Assembly: GCA_026004215.1 (NCBI GenBank)
Contig: BPIR01000002.1
Location: 1-51,743, forward strand
DNA: 51,743 nucleotides
From: Candidatus Binatia bacterium
Lineage (GTDB): Bacteria; Desulfobacterota; Binatia; HRBIN30
Reading direction: 5' to 3'
Part shown: positions 44,928 through 51,743 of the stretch, one piece after another
How the letters are laid out: every line of letters begins with the position of its first letter
How positions within the stretch are numbered: the stretch's first letter is position 1
Made by a program: the position numbers and the translations under genes
Notes under the pieces: generated by a model
Databases searched by the model: none
What the model was told of the DNA's origin: nothing
The model's input: the letters and a program-made list of their open reading frames with translations, nothing else

Positions 44928-46327
44928 ACCACGTCGAACCGAAAACTCTGGCCCTTTGGGATCACCGCTATCTGTGGCACCCCTTTACGCAAATGACAGA
45001 GTGGCTCGGCGAGCCCCCACTCATCATCGAGAGGGGCGAGGGAGCTTACCTCTACGACGTCGAAGGCAAGCGCTACCTCGATGGAGTCGCCTCCCTGTGG
45101 TGCAACGTGCACGGGCATCGGCACCCGGCCCTCGACGCCGCGCTCCGCGAGCAAGCGGACCGCGTGGCCCATTCGACCATGCTGGGGCTCAGCAACGTAC
45201 CGGCCATCCGGCTTGCCAAGGAGTTGGTCGAACGCGCTCCCAGCGGGCTCACTCGGGTGTTCTACTCCGACTCCGGAGCGACCGCGGTGGAAGTCGCCCT
45301 CAAAATGGCCGCGCAGTACTGGCAACTCGCCGGCGAGCCCCAGCGAACCGAATTCGTGTCGCTCACCGAGGCATACCACGGCGACACGATCGGGGCGATG
45401 AGCTTGGGATACTCCGAGGCGTTTCACCGCTTCTTGAAGCCGCTACTGTTCCCCTGCCACAAGTTGGACCCGCCGCACGTATTCCGCTGGTACCGGAGAT
45501 TGGGTTCCAGCGCGGCACTCGACGCCGCGATCGAAGAAGCGACCGCCTTCTTCCGCCGGCAGGGCAGCCGCCTAGCGGCCATGATTGTCGAGCCCTTGAT
45601 GCAAGGGGCGGCTGGAATGTGGAACCACAGCGCTGAGTATTTGCGCGCATTGCGCCGCCTTACGCGAGAGCACGGCGTGCTGCTCATTTGCGACGAGGTC
45701 GCAACCGGCTTTGGGCGCACCGGGCACCTGTTTGCGGTGGAACAAGCGGGAATCGAGCCAGATTTGCTGTGCCTCGGGAAGGGCATTTCCGGCGGCTACT
45801 TGCCGCTGGCAGCCACGCTCGTCCGGGAGGAGATTTTTTCCGCCTTCCTCGGCCCGTACGACTCGTTTCGTGCATTCTTCCACGGTCACACATACACCGG
45901 AAACCCGTTGGCTTGCGCGGTTGGCTTGGCGAGCCTCGAAGTGTTCGACCGCGAAAAAGTGCTCGAACACGTTCGGGCCCGCGCGCGCGAACTCGAACAG
46001 TTGCTCGCTTCCGAGATCGCACCGCTGGCCCACGTGGGGGACATTCGACAGTGCGGGTTGATGGTCGGCATCGAGCTTGTGGCCGATCGCGATTCGCGCC
46101 GCTCTTACGCGCCCGGGTTGCGAGTGGGCCATCGAGTGATTCTCGCGGCCCGTCGCCGCGGCGTTATTTTGCGCCCCCTCGGTAACGTCATCGTGCTCAT
46201 GCCGCCGCTGTGCATTTCAGGGCCGCAACTCGAAGAGCTTTGTGCTGTCACGCGGGACAGTATTCGCGAGGTCACGGCCGGCACAACGAGCGCCTCGTGT
46301 TCCGACTCTCCGAGGGTCATCGAATGA
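44924..46327 (+). CDS. bioA: Adenosylmethionine-8-amino-7-oxononanoate aminotransferase
   Basis: 467 residues. LWHPFTQM at the N-terminus, SLWCNVHGHRHP, the DEVATGFGRTG segment with the PLP-contacting Asp, and the Lys in LCLGKGISGG. It transaminates 8-amino-7-oxononanoate to diaminopelargonate. The start ATG 44924 overlaps bioF as ATGA and the end overlaps bioD in the same way, so the three are strictly coupled. The C-terminal 20 residues (TTSASCSDSPRVIE) are non-conserved. Confidence 0.95.
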   Translation: MNHVEPKTLALWDHRYLWHPFTQMTEWLGEPPLIIERGEGAYLYDVEGKRYLDGVASLWCNVHGHRHPALDAALREQADRVAHSTMLGLSNVPAIRLAKELVERAPSGLTRVFYSDSGATAVEVALKMAAQYWQLAGEPQRTEFVSLTEAYHGDTIGAMSLGYSEAFHRFLKPLLFPCHKLDPPHVFRWYRRLGSSAALDAAIEEATAFFRRQGSRLAAMIVEPLMQGAAGMWNHSAEYLRALRRLTREHGVLLICDEVATGFGRTGHLFAVEQAGIEPDLLCLGKGISGGYLPLAATLVREEIFSAFLGPYDSFRAFFHGHTYTGNPLACAVGLASLEVFDREKVLEHVRARARELEQLLASEIAPLAHVGDIRQCGLMVGIELVADRDSRRSYAPGLRVGHRVILAARRRGVILRPLGNVIVLMPPLCISGPQLEELCAVTRDSIREVTAGTTSASCSDSPRVIE

Positions 46328-47055
46328 GCAACAACATCATTTTCGTGACGGGAACGGACACCGGAGTGGGAAAAACGACGGTGACTGGCTTGCTCGCCGC
46401 CGGCCTGCGCTCGCGGGGGCTACGCATCGCTGTGTTCAAACCGGCGGAAACCGGCTGTAGTCCCGGCCCGGACGGCAGTCTCCTTCCCGCCGATGCCGCT
46501 CGCCTTCGCAGGTTGGCGGGCACTCCGCAGCCCATCGAGGACGTTTGCCCGTACACCTTCCGGGAGCCCCTCGCGCCGGCTGTCGCCGCTCGCCGCGAAG
46601 GGCGCTCCATAGATTTCCGCTGGCTGTGCGCGCAGATTCGAAGCCGAGCGGACCAGTACGACCTCACGCTGGTGGAAGGCGCCGGGGGTTGGCTCGTACC
46701 GCTCGCCCAACAATTGACCTTTGCCGACCTGGCAATGGCACTGGGAGCGGAGGCCTTGGTCATTGTCGCCAACCGCCTCGGTGCCCTGAATCATGCATTG
46801 CTCACCGTGCAACACGTGCGCATGTGCGGGCTAAGGTGCGCGGGGTATGTGTGGAACCATCCTGCCCCGATAACCGAGGTCGCTCAGACCACCAACCCCG
46901 AGGCACTCCGAGAGTGGCTGGGCCCAGCCCTCGGCAGCGTTCCTTATCTCCGGGATGGCTGGGACGCACCGGACGCGGCCGCGCGCATTGCCGAAGAATG
47001 CTTCGACTTGGACGGTTTTCTTCGCGCCCGGCAAGAGGCTGAAGCGCGGAGGTGA
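46324..47055 (+). CDS. bioD: Dethiobiotin synthetase
   Basis: 243 residues. P-loop GTDTGVGKTT at the start, KPAETGC with the catalytic Lys/Thr region, and the EGAGGWLVPL motif. It forms the ureido ring from diaminopelargonate, CO2 and ATP. The start ATG 46324 overlaps the bioA stop (ATGA). bioB and bioC/H are not in the window, so the pathway is completed elsewhere. Confidence 0.95.
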   Translation: MSNNIIFVTGTDTGVGKTTVTGLLAAGLRSRGLRIAVFKPAETGCSPGPDGSLLPADAARLRRLAGTPQPIEDVCPYTFREPLAPAVAARREGRSIDFRWLCAQIRSRADQYDLTLVEGAGGWLVPLAQQLTFADLAMALGAEALVIVANRLGALNHALLTVQHVRMCGLRCAGYVWNHPAPITEVAQTTNPEALREWLGPALGSVPYLRDGWDAPDAAARIAEECFDLDGFLRARQEAEARR

Positions 47056-47088
47056 CTTCGCCAGCACCCTCTGGCATAGAGTGACGCC

Positions 47089-48105
47089 ATGTCTGCACCC
47101 GCTCGCAGCTTCCCCCTCAAGGTTGGCGTTGCCCTCAGCGGCGGCGGTGCGGCAGGGATGGCCCATGTGGGCGTCATCGAGGAGCTGGAGGAGGCCGGCA
47201 TCCGCATCTCCTGCGTGGCCGGCACCAGCGCGGGGGCGATGGTTGGGGCGGCATTCGCCAACGGGCAACTGCAAGCCTTTCGCCATACGATGTGCCAACT
47301 CACACGCACCAAGGTGTTGCGGTTATTCGACCCGACTTGGCCGCAAAGTGGCTTGCTCGAAGGGCGGCGCTCTTTGGAGCTCGTGCGTCCTTACCTCGGT
47401 ACTTCCATCGAAGCGCTTCCGATTCCTTATGCTGCGGTGGCGGCCGATCTGGATACCGGGGAAGAGATTGTTTTGCGCTCGGGCCCCGTGGCCGAGGCCG
47501 TACGCGCCAGTATTGCCATTCCGGGGCTGTTCACACCGCAACGTGTGGGCACCCGCATTCTCGTAGACGGGGGGCTGGTCAATCCCATCCCGGCTGACGT
47601 GGCGCGGGCGCTCGGAGCCGAATTCGTCATCGCGGTGAGCGTGCTGCAAGTGCATCCCGCTGTGTTGCCACGCAAACTGAACCGCTCCTCGCTGACCCAA
47701 CAGTGGAGCGAGCGCTTGCGCCGCCGATGGCAGAAACCGAGCCCCGCGCCGAGCCGCGTCTTACCCGAGGACAATGGCCACCCGGCCGCCGAGCTCGGTT
47801 TGGTGGAAGTTCTCTCGCGAGCCAGCACCGTCGTGCAAGCGCGGATTGCCGCCGCGCGCCTGCGGGAACAGCCGCCTGATTTTCTCATTCACGTGCCGGT
47901 GCGGCTCGGGTTGTTCGATTTTCACCAGAGCCGGGAAGCGATCCACACCGGCCGCCTCGCCGCACGCGCGGCGCTACCGGAACTTCTGCGCGCTCTCACC
48001 GAAGCGCTGCCACTGGTCGAGCGCATGCAGCGCTGGCTCGACCTGGCAGCCGCACGCTGGTCTTCCGGCCGGCAAACTGCGGCGCACTCGAAGCACCAAA
48101 CCTGA
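47089..48105 (+). CDS. Patatin-like phospholipase
   Basis: 338 residues with the patatin dyad: Ser47 in GTSAG and Asp in DGGLVNP, plus the oxyanion loop SGGGAAGMAHVG. It is the RssA/YchK-like single-domain type, without a signal peptide, so probably a cytoplasmic or membrane-associated lipid hydrolase. The C-terminal third is basic and Ala/Arg rich. It starts 33 bp after bioD on the same strand. Confidence 0.9.
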   Translation: MSAPARSFPLKVGVALSGGGAAGMAHVGVIEELEEAGIRISCVAGTSAGAMVGAAFANGQLQAFRHTMCQLTRTKVLRLFDPTWPQSGLLEGRRSLELVRPYLGTSIEALPIPYAAVAADLDTGEEIVLRSGPVAEAVRASIAIPGLFTPQRVGTRILVDGGLVNPIPADVARALGAEFVIAVSVLQVHPAVLPRKLNRSSLTQQWSERLRRRWQKPSPAPSRVLPEDNGHPAAELGLVEVLSRASTVVQARIAAARLREQPPDFLIHVPVRLGLFDFHQSREAIHTGRLAARAALPELLRALTEALPLVERMQRWLDLAAARWSSGRQTAAHSKHQT

Positions 48106-48207
48106 CGGTCTGCCGAACCAGCAGCGGAGGAGTGCCGGCGAGGGGGGACCCGCTGGACTTGCCTTCGCCCCGCCCGTACACTGGCGCCTCGTGATGGAGG
48201 TGACGCC

Positions 48208-49776
48208 ATGAATGCGGACCCATGCCGGAATTGCGGCGGCCAAACACGCATGCGCTTCGTCCAGGTGAAGCGAGCCTATGTCTGGGGACTCTACGGCCTT
48301 GGGCTTGTGCTCGCCGCTTGGCTCGGCGGCAACTTGTTGCACGATCTCGTCGAAGGCGTGCAGCGCAGCTTGCTTCCTTGGTGGCATGTGGCCGTGCCGA
48401 TCGCCTGTTTCAGTGCCGCCATGGCTCTCCAGTTTTTGAGCTGGCGCCTGCCGGTGTGTAGCGGTTGCGGGCTCGGCTCGAAGGCCCGCTGGCTGGAGAT
48501 CGCGCGCTCCTTGGACGAAGCCCCGCCACAGCAGCTTGCACGGCGCCAAGCGTTGCGGGTGGTGGCGGCCGCCGGAACCGAACTCGCAGCCATCGTCGGA
48601 GGCGTGGGCGCCGCCGTGGGGCGCAACCGCGGCTGGATTGCCGTCGGACGTGACTTTTTCAGTGCCAAAGTCGAAACCGTTGCGCCGCAAACCCGGCCGG
48701 AGTGGAGCGAGTCGCGCGTGCGCAACTATCGGCGGCTCGGACGAACCGGGGCAATGGTGTCGGACATCTCGCTGGGATCGGCGCGCATCAACAACGTCGA
48801 CGTGGCTCGCTATGCCATCGAGCGCGGGATCAATTACTTCGACACTGCGCCCGACTACGCGGACACGAACTCGGAACGTGTCCTGGGCGAGGCCATGAAA
48901 GGGCAGCGCGACAAGATCTTTGTCGCCACCAAATTCTGTGTCGCAGACGGGCATTTACCCAACGACACGCCGGTGCCGAAGATCATCGAGGCGGTCGAGG
49001 CCAGCCTGCGCCGCTTGCAAACGGATTACGTAGACTTGATCCACATCCATTCCTGCGACCGGCTCGACCGCTTGCTGGCCCCGAATATCCACGAGGCTTT
49101 CGATCGCCTGAAGGCGCAGGGCAAGGTGCGCTTCTTGGGTGTCAGCACGCACACGCCCAACCTGGAGGAGATTGCCAACGCAGCCATTGACTCTGGGCGC
49201 TTCGATGTCCTCATGCTCGCATACCACTTCGGCATGTGGCCGAGTTTCGAACACATCCTCGCCAAAGCCAAAGCGAAGGACATCGGCATCGTCGCCATGA
49301 AAACGCTCAAAGGGGCCAAGCATACCAACCTGGCCGAGTTCCGGCGCGAGGCGGACTCGTATGCACAAGCCGCCTTCCGCTGGGTGCTCTCCAATCCCGC
49401 CGTGTCTTGTCTCGTCATCTCGATTTACGAGCAGCGCCAGGTGGACGAATACCTGTACGCGTCCGGCACCCCGCTGCGGGCCGAGGATGTCGCGCTACTG
49501 CGGCGATACGACCAACTGATTGCGGGCGACTATTGCCAGCCTCATTGCGGCTTGTGTCTCGACTCGTGCGAGTACGGGCTGCCGATCAATGACATCCTGC
49601 GCTACCGCATGTATGCGAAGGACTATCATTGGGAATACGAAGGCCGGCGCCTCTATGCCCAGCTCGAACGCAACGCCTCGCTGTGTGTCGACTGCGCAGC
49701 ACCGTGCGCGGGCAAATGCCCGCTCGGAGTCCCTATTCAAGAAAAAATGGTGGATGCGCACCGGTGGCTAAGCTGA
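48208..49776 (+). CDS. Membrane-anchored aldo/keto reductase with Fe-S tail
   Basis: 522 residues. N-terminal zinc-ribbon-like Cys pairs (C6/C9 and C84/C87) flank two membrane helices (about 23-45 and 57-78). A twin-arginine-like motif ARRQALR (111-117) then precedes a third hydrophobic stretch (about 118-138). The aldo/keto reductase domain follows with D212, Y217, K242 and H281 of the catalytic tetrad. The C-terminus has two cysteine clusters (CQPHCGLCLDSC and CVDCAAPCAGKC) typical of 4Fe-4S binding. The layout recalls Rieske proteins, with two Sec helices then a Tat helix; location of the catalytic domain is therefore open. GGAGGTGACGCC precedes the ATG. Confidence 0.85.
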   Translation: MNADPCRNCGGQTRMRFVQVKRAYVWGLYGLGLVLAAWLGGNLLHDLVEGVQRSLLPWWHVAVPIACFSAAMALQFLSWRLPVCSGCGLGSKARWLEIARSLDEAPPQQLARRQALRVVAAAGTELAAIVGGVGAAVGRNRGWIAVGRDFFSAKVETVAPQTRPEWSESRVRNYRRLGRTGAMVSDISLGSARINNVDVARYAIERGINYFDTAPDYADTNSERVLGEAMKGQRDKIFVATKFCVADGHLPNDTPVPKIIEAVEASLRRLQTDYVDLIHIHSCDRLDRLLAPNIHEAFDRLKAQGKVRFLGVSTHTPNLEEIANAAIDSGRFDVLMLAYHFGMWPSFEHILAKAKAKDIGIVAMKTLKGAKHTNLAEFRREADSYAQAAFRWVLSNPAVSCLVISIYEQRQVDEYLYASGTPLRAEDVALLRRYDQLIAGDYCQPHCGLCLDSCEYGLPINDILRYRMYAKDYHWEYEGRRLYAQLERNASLCVDCAAPCAGKCPLGVPIQEKMVDAHRWLS

Positions 49777-49809
49777 AGGGAACACGCTAGCCTTGCGCCC
49801 AGTGCCTGG

Positions 49810-49823
49810 GTTGGCCGGCCAAC
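49810..49823. promoter_or_regulatory. Palindrome upstream of feoA
   Basis: Perfect palindrome GTTGGCCGGCCAAC, 35 bp before feoA and within an imperfect wider inverted repeat (GCC-TGG outside, TCG-GGC on the other side). It could be an operator for an iron regulator. It does not match the AT-rich Fur consensus. No proof of function. Confidence 0.35.
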
Positions 49824-49857
49824 TCGGGCACAAGCCCGTGAGCTGCGGTGCACCACA

Positions 49858-50124
49858 GTGTCTCACAAGCGCAATCCCAACGAAAATGAAATTCCTCTTC
49901 AAAAACTCGCCGAAGGGCGCTGGGCTCGGCTGGCCGATCACTTCGCGCCCAACGTATCGCGCCGCCTGTTGGATCTGGGTTTTGTTCCGGGCACCCGCTT
50001 GAAGATCGTCCGCCGCGCTCCTCTGGGCGATCCCGTGGAAATCGAGATTCGCGGAACGCGGCTGTGCTTCCGCCGCAATCAACTGCGCGGCCTGCGGGTC
50101 ATCGTCGAATCCGAAGGGGCGTGA
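49858..50124 (+). CDS. feoA: Ferrous iron transport protein FeoA
   Basis: 88 residues, SH3-like FeoA fold: VSRRLLDLGFVPGTRLKIVRRAPLGDPVEIEIRGTRLCFRRNQLRGLRV. FeoA regulates or activates FeoB. GTG 49858 is the start. The feoB start lies three bases after the feoA stop, so they are one operon. Confidence 0.88.
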   Translation: MSHKRNPNENEIPLQKLAEGRWARLADHFAPNVSRRLLDLGFVPGTRLKIVRRAPLGDPVEIEIRGTRLCFRRNQLRGLRVIVESEGA

Positions 50125-50127
50125 ACG

Positions 50128-51743
50128 ATGGCTGTCACTGCTGCCCAGGTCGAGCCCGAACGCCCGGTCCGCATTGCCTTGGTCGGCTCCCCGAACGCAG
50201 GCAAGACGACATTGTTCAACGCCCTCACCGGATCCAGTGCGCGGGTGGGCAATTATGCCGGTGTGACGGTGGAGCGGCGCGAAGGCTCGCTGCGCGGAAG
50301 CCAGGGCCAAGTGCTGATCCTCGACTTGCCTGGAACTTACGCACTGCGGGGCGAGTCGCCGGACGAAAAGATCGTCGAGAAGGTCCTCGACGGCAAGCTC
50401 GCGGGAGAGCCGGAGCTCGACGGGGTCGTCGCCGTGGCCGACGCGACCACGTTGCGGCGCGGGCTGGGGCTCGTGCGCCAGTTGCTCGCGCATCGGCGGC
50501 CGATGATCCTCGTGCTGACCATGATCGACGAGGTCCGGGCGCGCGGCGGGAAGATCGACGTAGGCGCGCTGTCGCGCCACCTGGGCATTCCGGTGCTGGG
50601 AATCGTCGGCCACCGCGGCGTCGGCATCGATCAGGTCATCCGGCTGCTTCGCGAACCCTGGAAGTGGCCCAGGCCGAAAGTCTGGCCCCCACTCGATGAA
50701 GATCCAGTGCGGCGCTTTGCTTGGGTGGACGAGGTTTGCAAAGCCGTCGGCGCCGAGGAACTCCCGCCCGACCAGCGCACGGATCGTATCGACCGCTGGT
50801 TGTTGCATCCAGTCTATGGCTTGCTCACGCTGGCCGGTGTGCTCTTGTTCTTTTTCCAAAGCATTTTTTCCTGGGCCGCACCGGCAATGGATGCCATTGA
50901 TGGTTTTTTCGCCGGACTCGCGGAATTCTGCCGCGGCCTGCTCCCAGCGAGCTGGATCACCGAGCTGCTCGCCGGCGGCGTCATCACGGGCGTGGGCTCC
51001 GTACTCGTGTTCCTGCCGCAAATCGTGATTTTGTTCACGTTTATTCATTTGCTGAACGACCTCGGGTACATGGCGCGAGCGGCGTTCGTACTGGACCGCG
51101 TGATGGGCTGGGTAGGCTTGCAAGGCCGGAGTTTTGTACCGCTGTTGTCTTGTTTTGCTTGCGCCGTGCCGGGGATCATGGCCACGCGCACGATTGCCTC
51201 GCCTCGCGAGCGGTTGGCCACCATCCTGGTGGCGCCCTTCATGACCTGTTCCGCGCGCCTTCCGGTGTACACACTGCTGATTGCAGCATTCGTTCCGGCC
51301 CGAAGTGTTTGGGGACCAGTCGGCCTGCAGGGCCTCGTCATGTTTGGCCTGTATCTCCTCGGGGCGTGCACAGCCTTGGGGGCGGCCGCCGTGCTCAGTT
51401 CTACGCTGTTGCGCGGAACTCCCTCGGTCTTTTATATGGAGCTCCCACCGTATCGCTGGCCCACGTTGAAACTCTTGCTGCGCCAGGTGTGGGGGAGCAC
51501 CTTTGCGTTTCTCAGGAGGGCAGGCACGATCATCTTGGCCGTGAGCATTGTGATGTGGGCGTTGCTGTCGTTCCCGCGCGCGCCCGCGATGCCGGCAGCA
51601 ACTCCAGCGGAACAAGCGCGCGCGAATCTCGAGGCCAGCATTGCCGGTAGAATCGGTCATGCCATCGAACCAGCCATTGCCCCGCTGGGCTTCGATTGGA
51701 AAATCGGCGTCGGACTCGTTGCGAGTCTCGCTGCACGGGAGGT
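50128..51743 (+). CDS. feoB: Ferrous iron transporter FeoB (5' part)
   Basis: At least 538 residues before the window ends. N-terminal G domain: G1 GSPNAGKTT (20-28), G2 around NYAGVTVERREG, G3 DLPG, and the G4 region reads LTMIDE where FeoB usually has NMxD (N replaced by T). A basic linker leads into membrane helices with the SCFACAVPGIMATRTI and MTCSARLPVYTLLIAAF gate motifs. It imports Fe(II) across the inner membrane, driven by GTP. The 3' end is not in the window. Confidence 0.93.
   Translation, partial: MAVTAAQVEPERPVRIALVGSPNAGKTTLFNALTGSSARVGNYAGVTVERREGSLRGSQGQVLILDLPGTYALRGESPDEKIVEKVLDGKLAGEPELDGVVAVADATTLRRGLGLVRQLLAHRRPMILVLTMIDEVRARGGKIDVGALSRHLGIPVLGIVGHRGVGIDQVIRLLREPWKWPRPKVWPPLDEDPVRRFAWVDEVCKAVGAEELPPDQRTDRIDRWLLHPVYGLLTLAGVLLFFFQSIFSWAAPAMDAIDGFFAGLAEFCRGLLPASWITELLAGGVITGVGSVLVFLPQIVILFTFIHLLNDLGYMARAAFVLDRVMGWVGLQGRSFVPLLSCFACAVPGIMATRTIASPRERLATILVAPFMTCSARLPVYTLLIAAFVPARSVWGPVGLQGLVMFGLYLLGACTALGAAAVLSSTLLRGTPSVFYMELPPYRWPTLKLLLRQVWGSTFAFLRRAGTIILAVSIVMWALLSFPRAPAMPAATPAEQARANLEASIAGRIGHAIEPAIAPLGFDWKIGVGLVASLAARE

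Noticed and set aside
1..51743. CRISPR arrays, tRNA and rRNA genes
   Set aside because: No regularly spaced direct repeats with unique spacers, no cloverleaf-like sequence and no rRNA segment were noticed in the intergenic gaps. Small RNAs cannot be excluded by eye.

Overview
The window is about 51.7 kb of high-GC bacterial chromosome. TatA, ImuA-ImuB-DnaE2, an NtrC-type regulator with a candidate sigma-54 promoter, a patatin and periplasmic-type proteins point to a Gram-negative, Deltaproteobacteria/Binatota-like organism. That placement is inferred from gene content only; there is no rRNA or tRNA gene to confirm it.

Layout. 1-2.4 kb is accessory: on the minus strand a translationally coupled pair, an Rhs-tip-like DUF4329 protein (1024-1719) and a small exported protein (635-1027), flanked by a duplicated 55-bp sequence and several dispersed palindromes. 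2.4-4.4 kb holds an SDR and an overlapping MFS permease (+). 4.7-12.2 kb is a central-carbon cluster on the minus strand: PTS EIIA-like protein, 2-oxoglutarate dehydrogenase E1, E2, E3, then a PPi-type phosphofructokinase. 12.5-15.2 kb holds an ArnT-like glycosyltransferase and a sirtuin (-). 15.3-18 kb holds a secreted Cys-containing protein, a fatty-acid desaturase, a small membrane protein and a FUN14 protein (+). 18-21.7 kb is a decayed mobile region: a transposase remnant, an integron-integrase pseudogene, an EVE-nuclease-like gene and a frameshifted zinc-ribbon/RDD gene. 21.7-26.5 kb is an acyl-CoA island: thiolase, HMG-CoA-synthase/DUF35 fusion and SDR (-), divergent from an acyl-CoA dehydrogenase (+).

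26.5-30.2 kb holds small genes: tatA, a GcvR-like double-ACT protein, a HIRAN/coiled-coil protein, an NTF2-like protein and DUF488. 30.5-35.9 kb is the imuA-imuB-dnaE2 mutagenesis cassette. 36.5-43.6 kb is a minus-strand block of signalling and envelope genes: M23 peptidase, unknown partner, PAS kinase and NtrC-type regulator (frameshifted near its start), then a pseudo-receiver, a receiver and a kinase behind a candidate sigma-54 promoter. 43.8-47.1 kb is a coupled bioF-bioA-bioD operon. Next come a patatin, an unusual membrane-anchored aldo/keto reductase with C-terminal ferredoxin-like cysteines, and feoA-feoB, with feoB running off the window.

Most promising for follow-up: the HMG-CoA-synthase/DUF35 fusion whose catalytic triad appears lost, the sigma-54 promoter with upstream palindrome behind an NtrC gene, the Rieske-like (Sec+Tat) topology of the aldo/keto reductase, the HIRAN/RelE-like fusion, and the effector/immunity-like pair at the left edge. 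Family assignments come from motifs read by eye; no database search was run.
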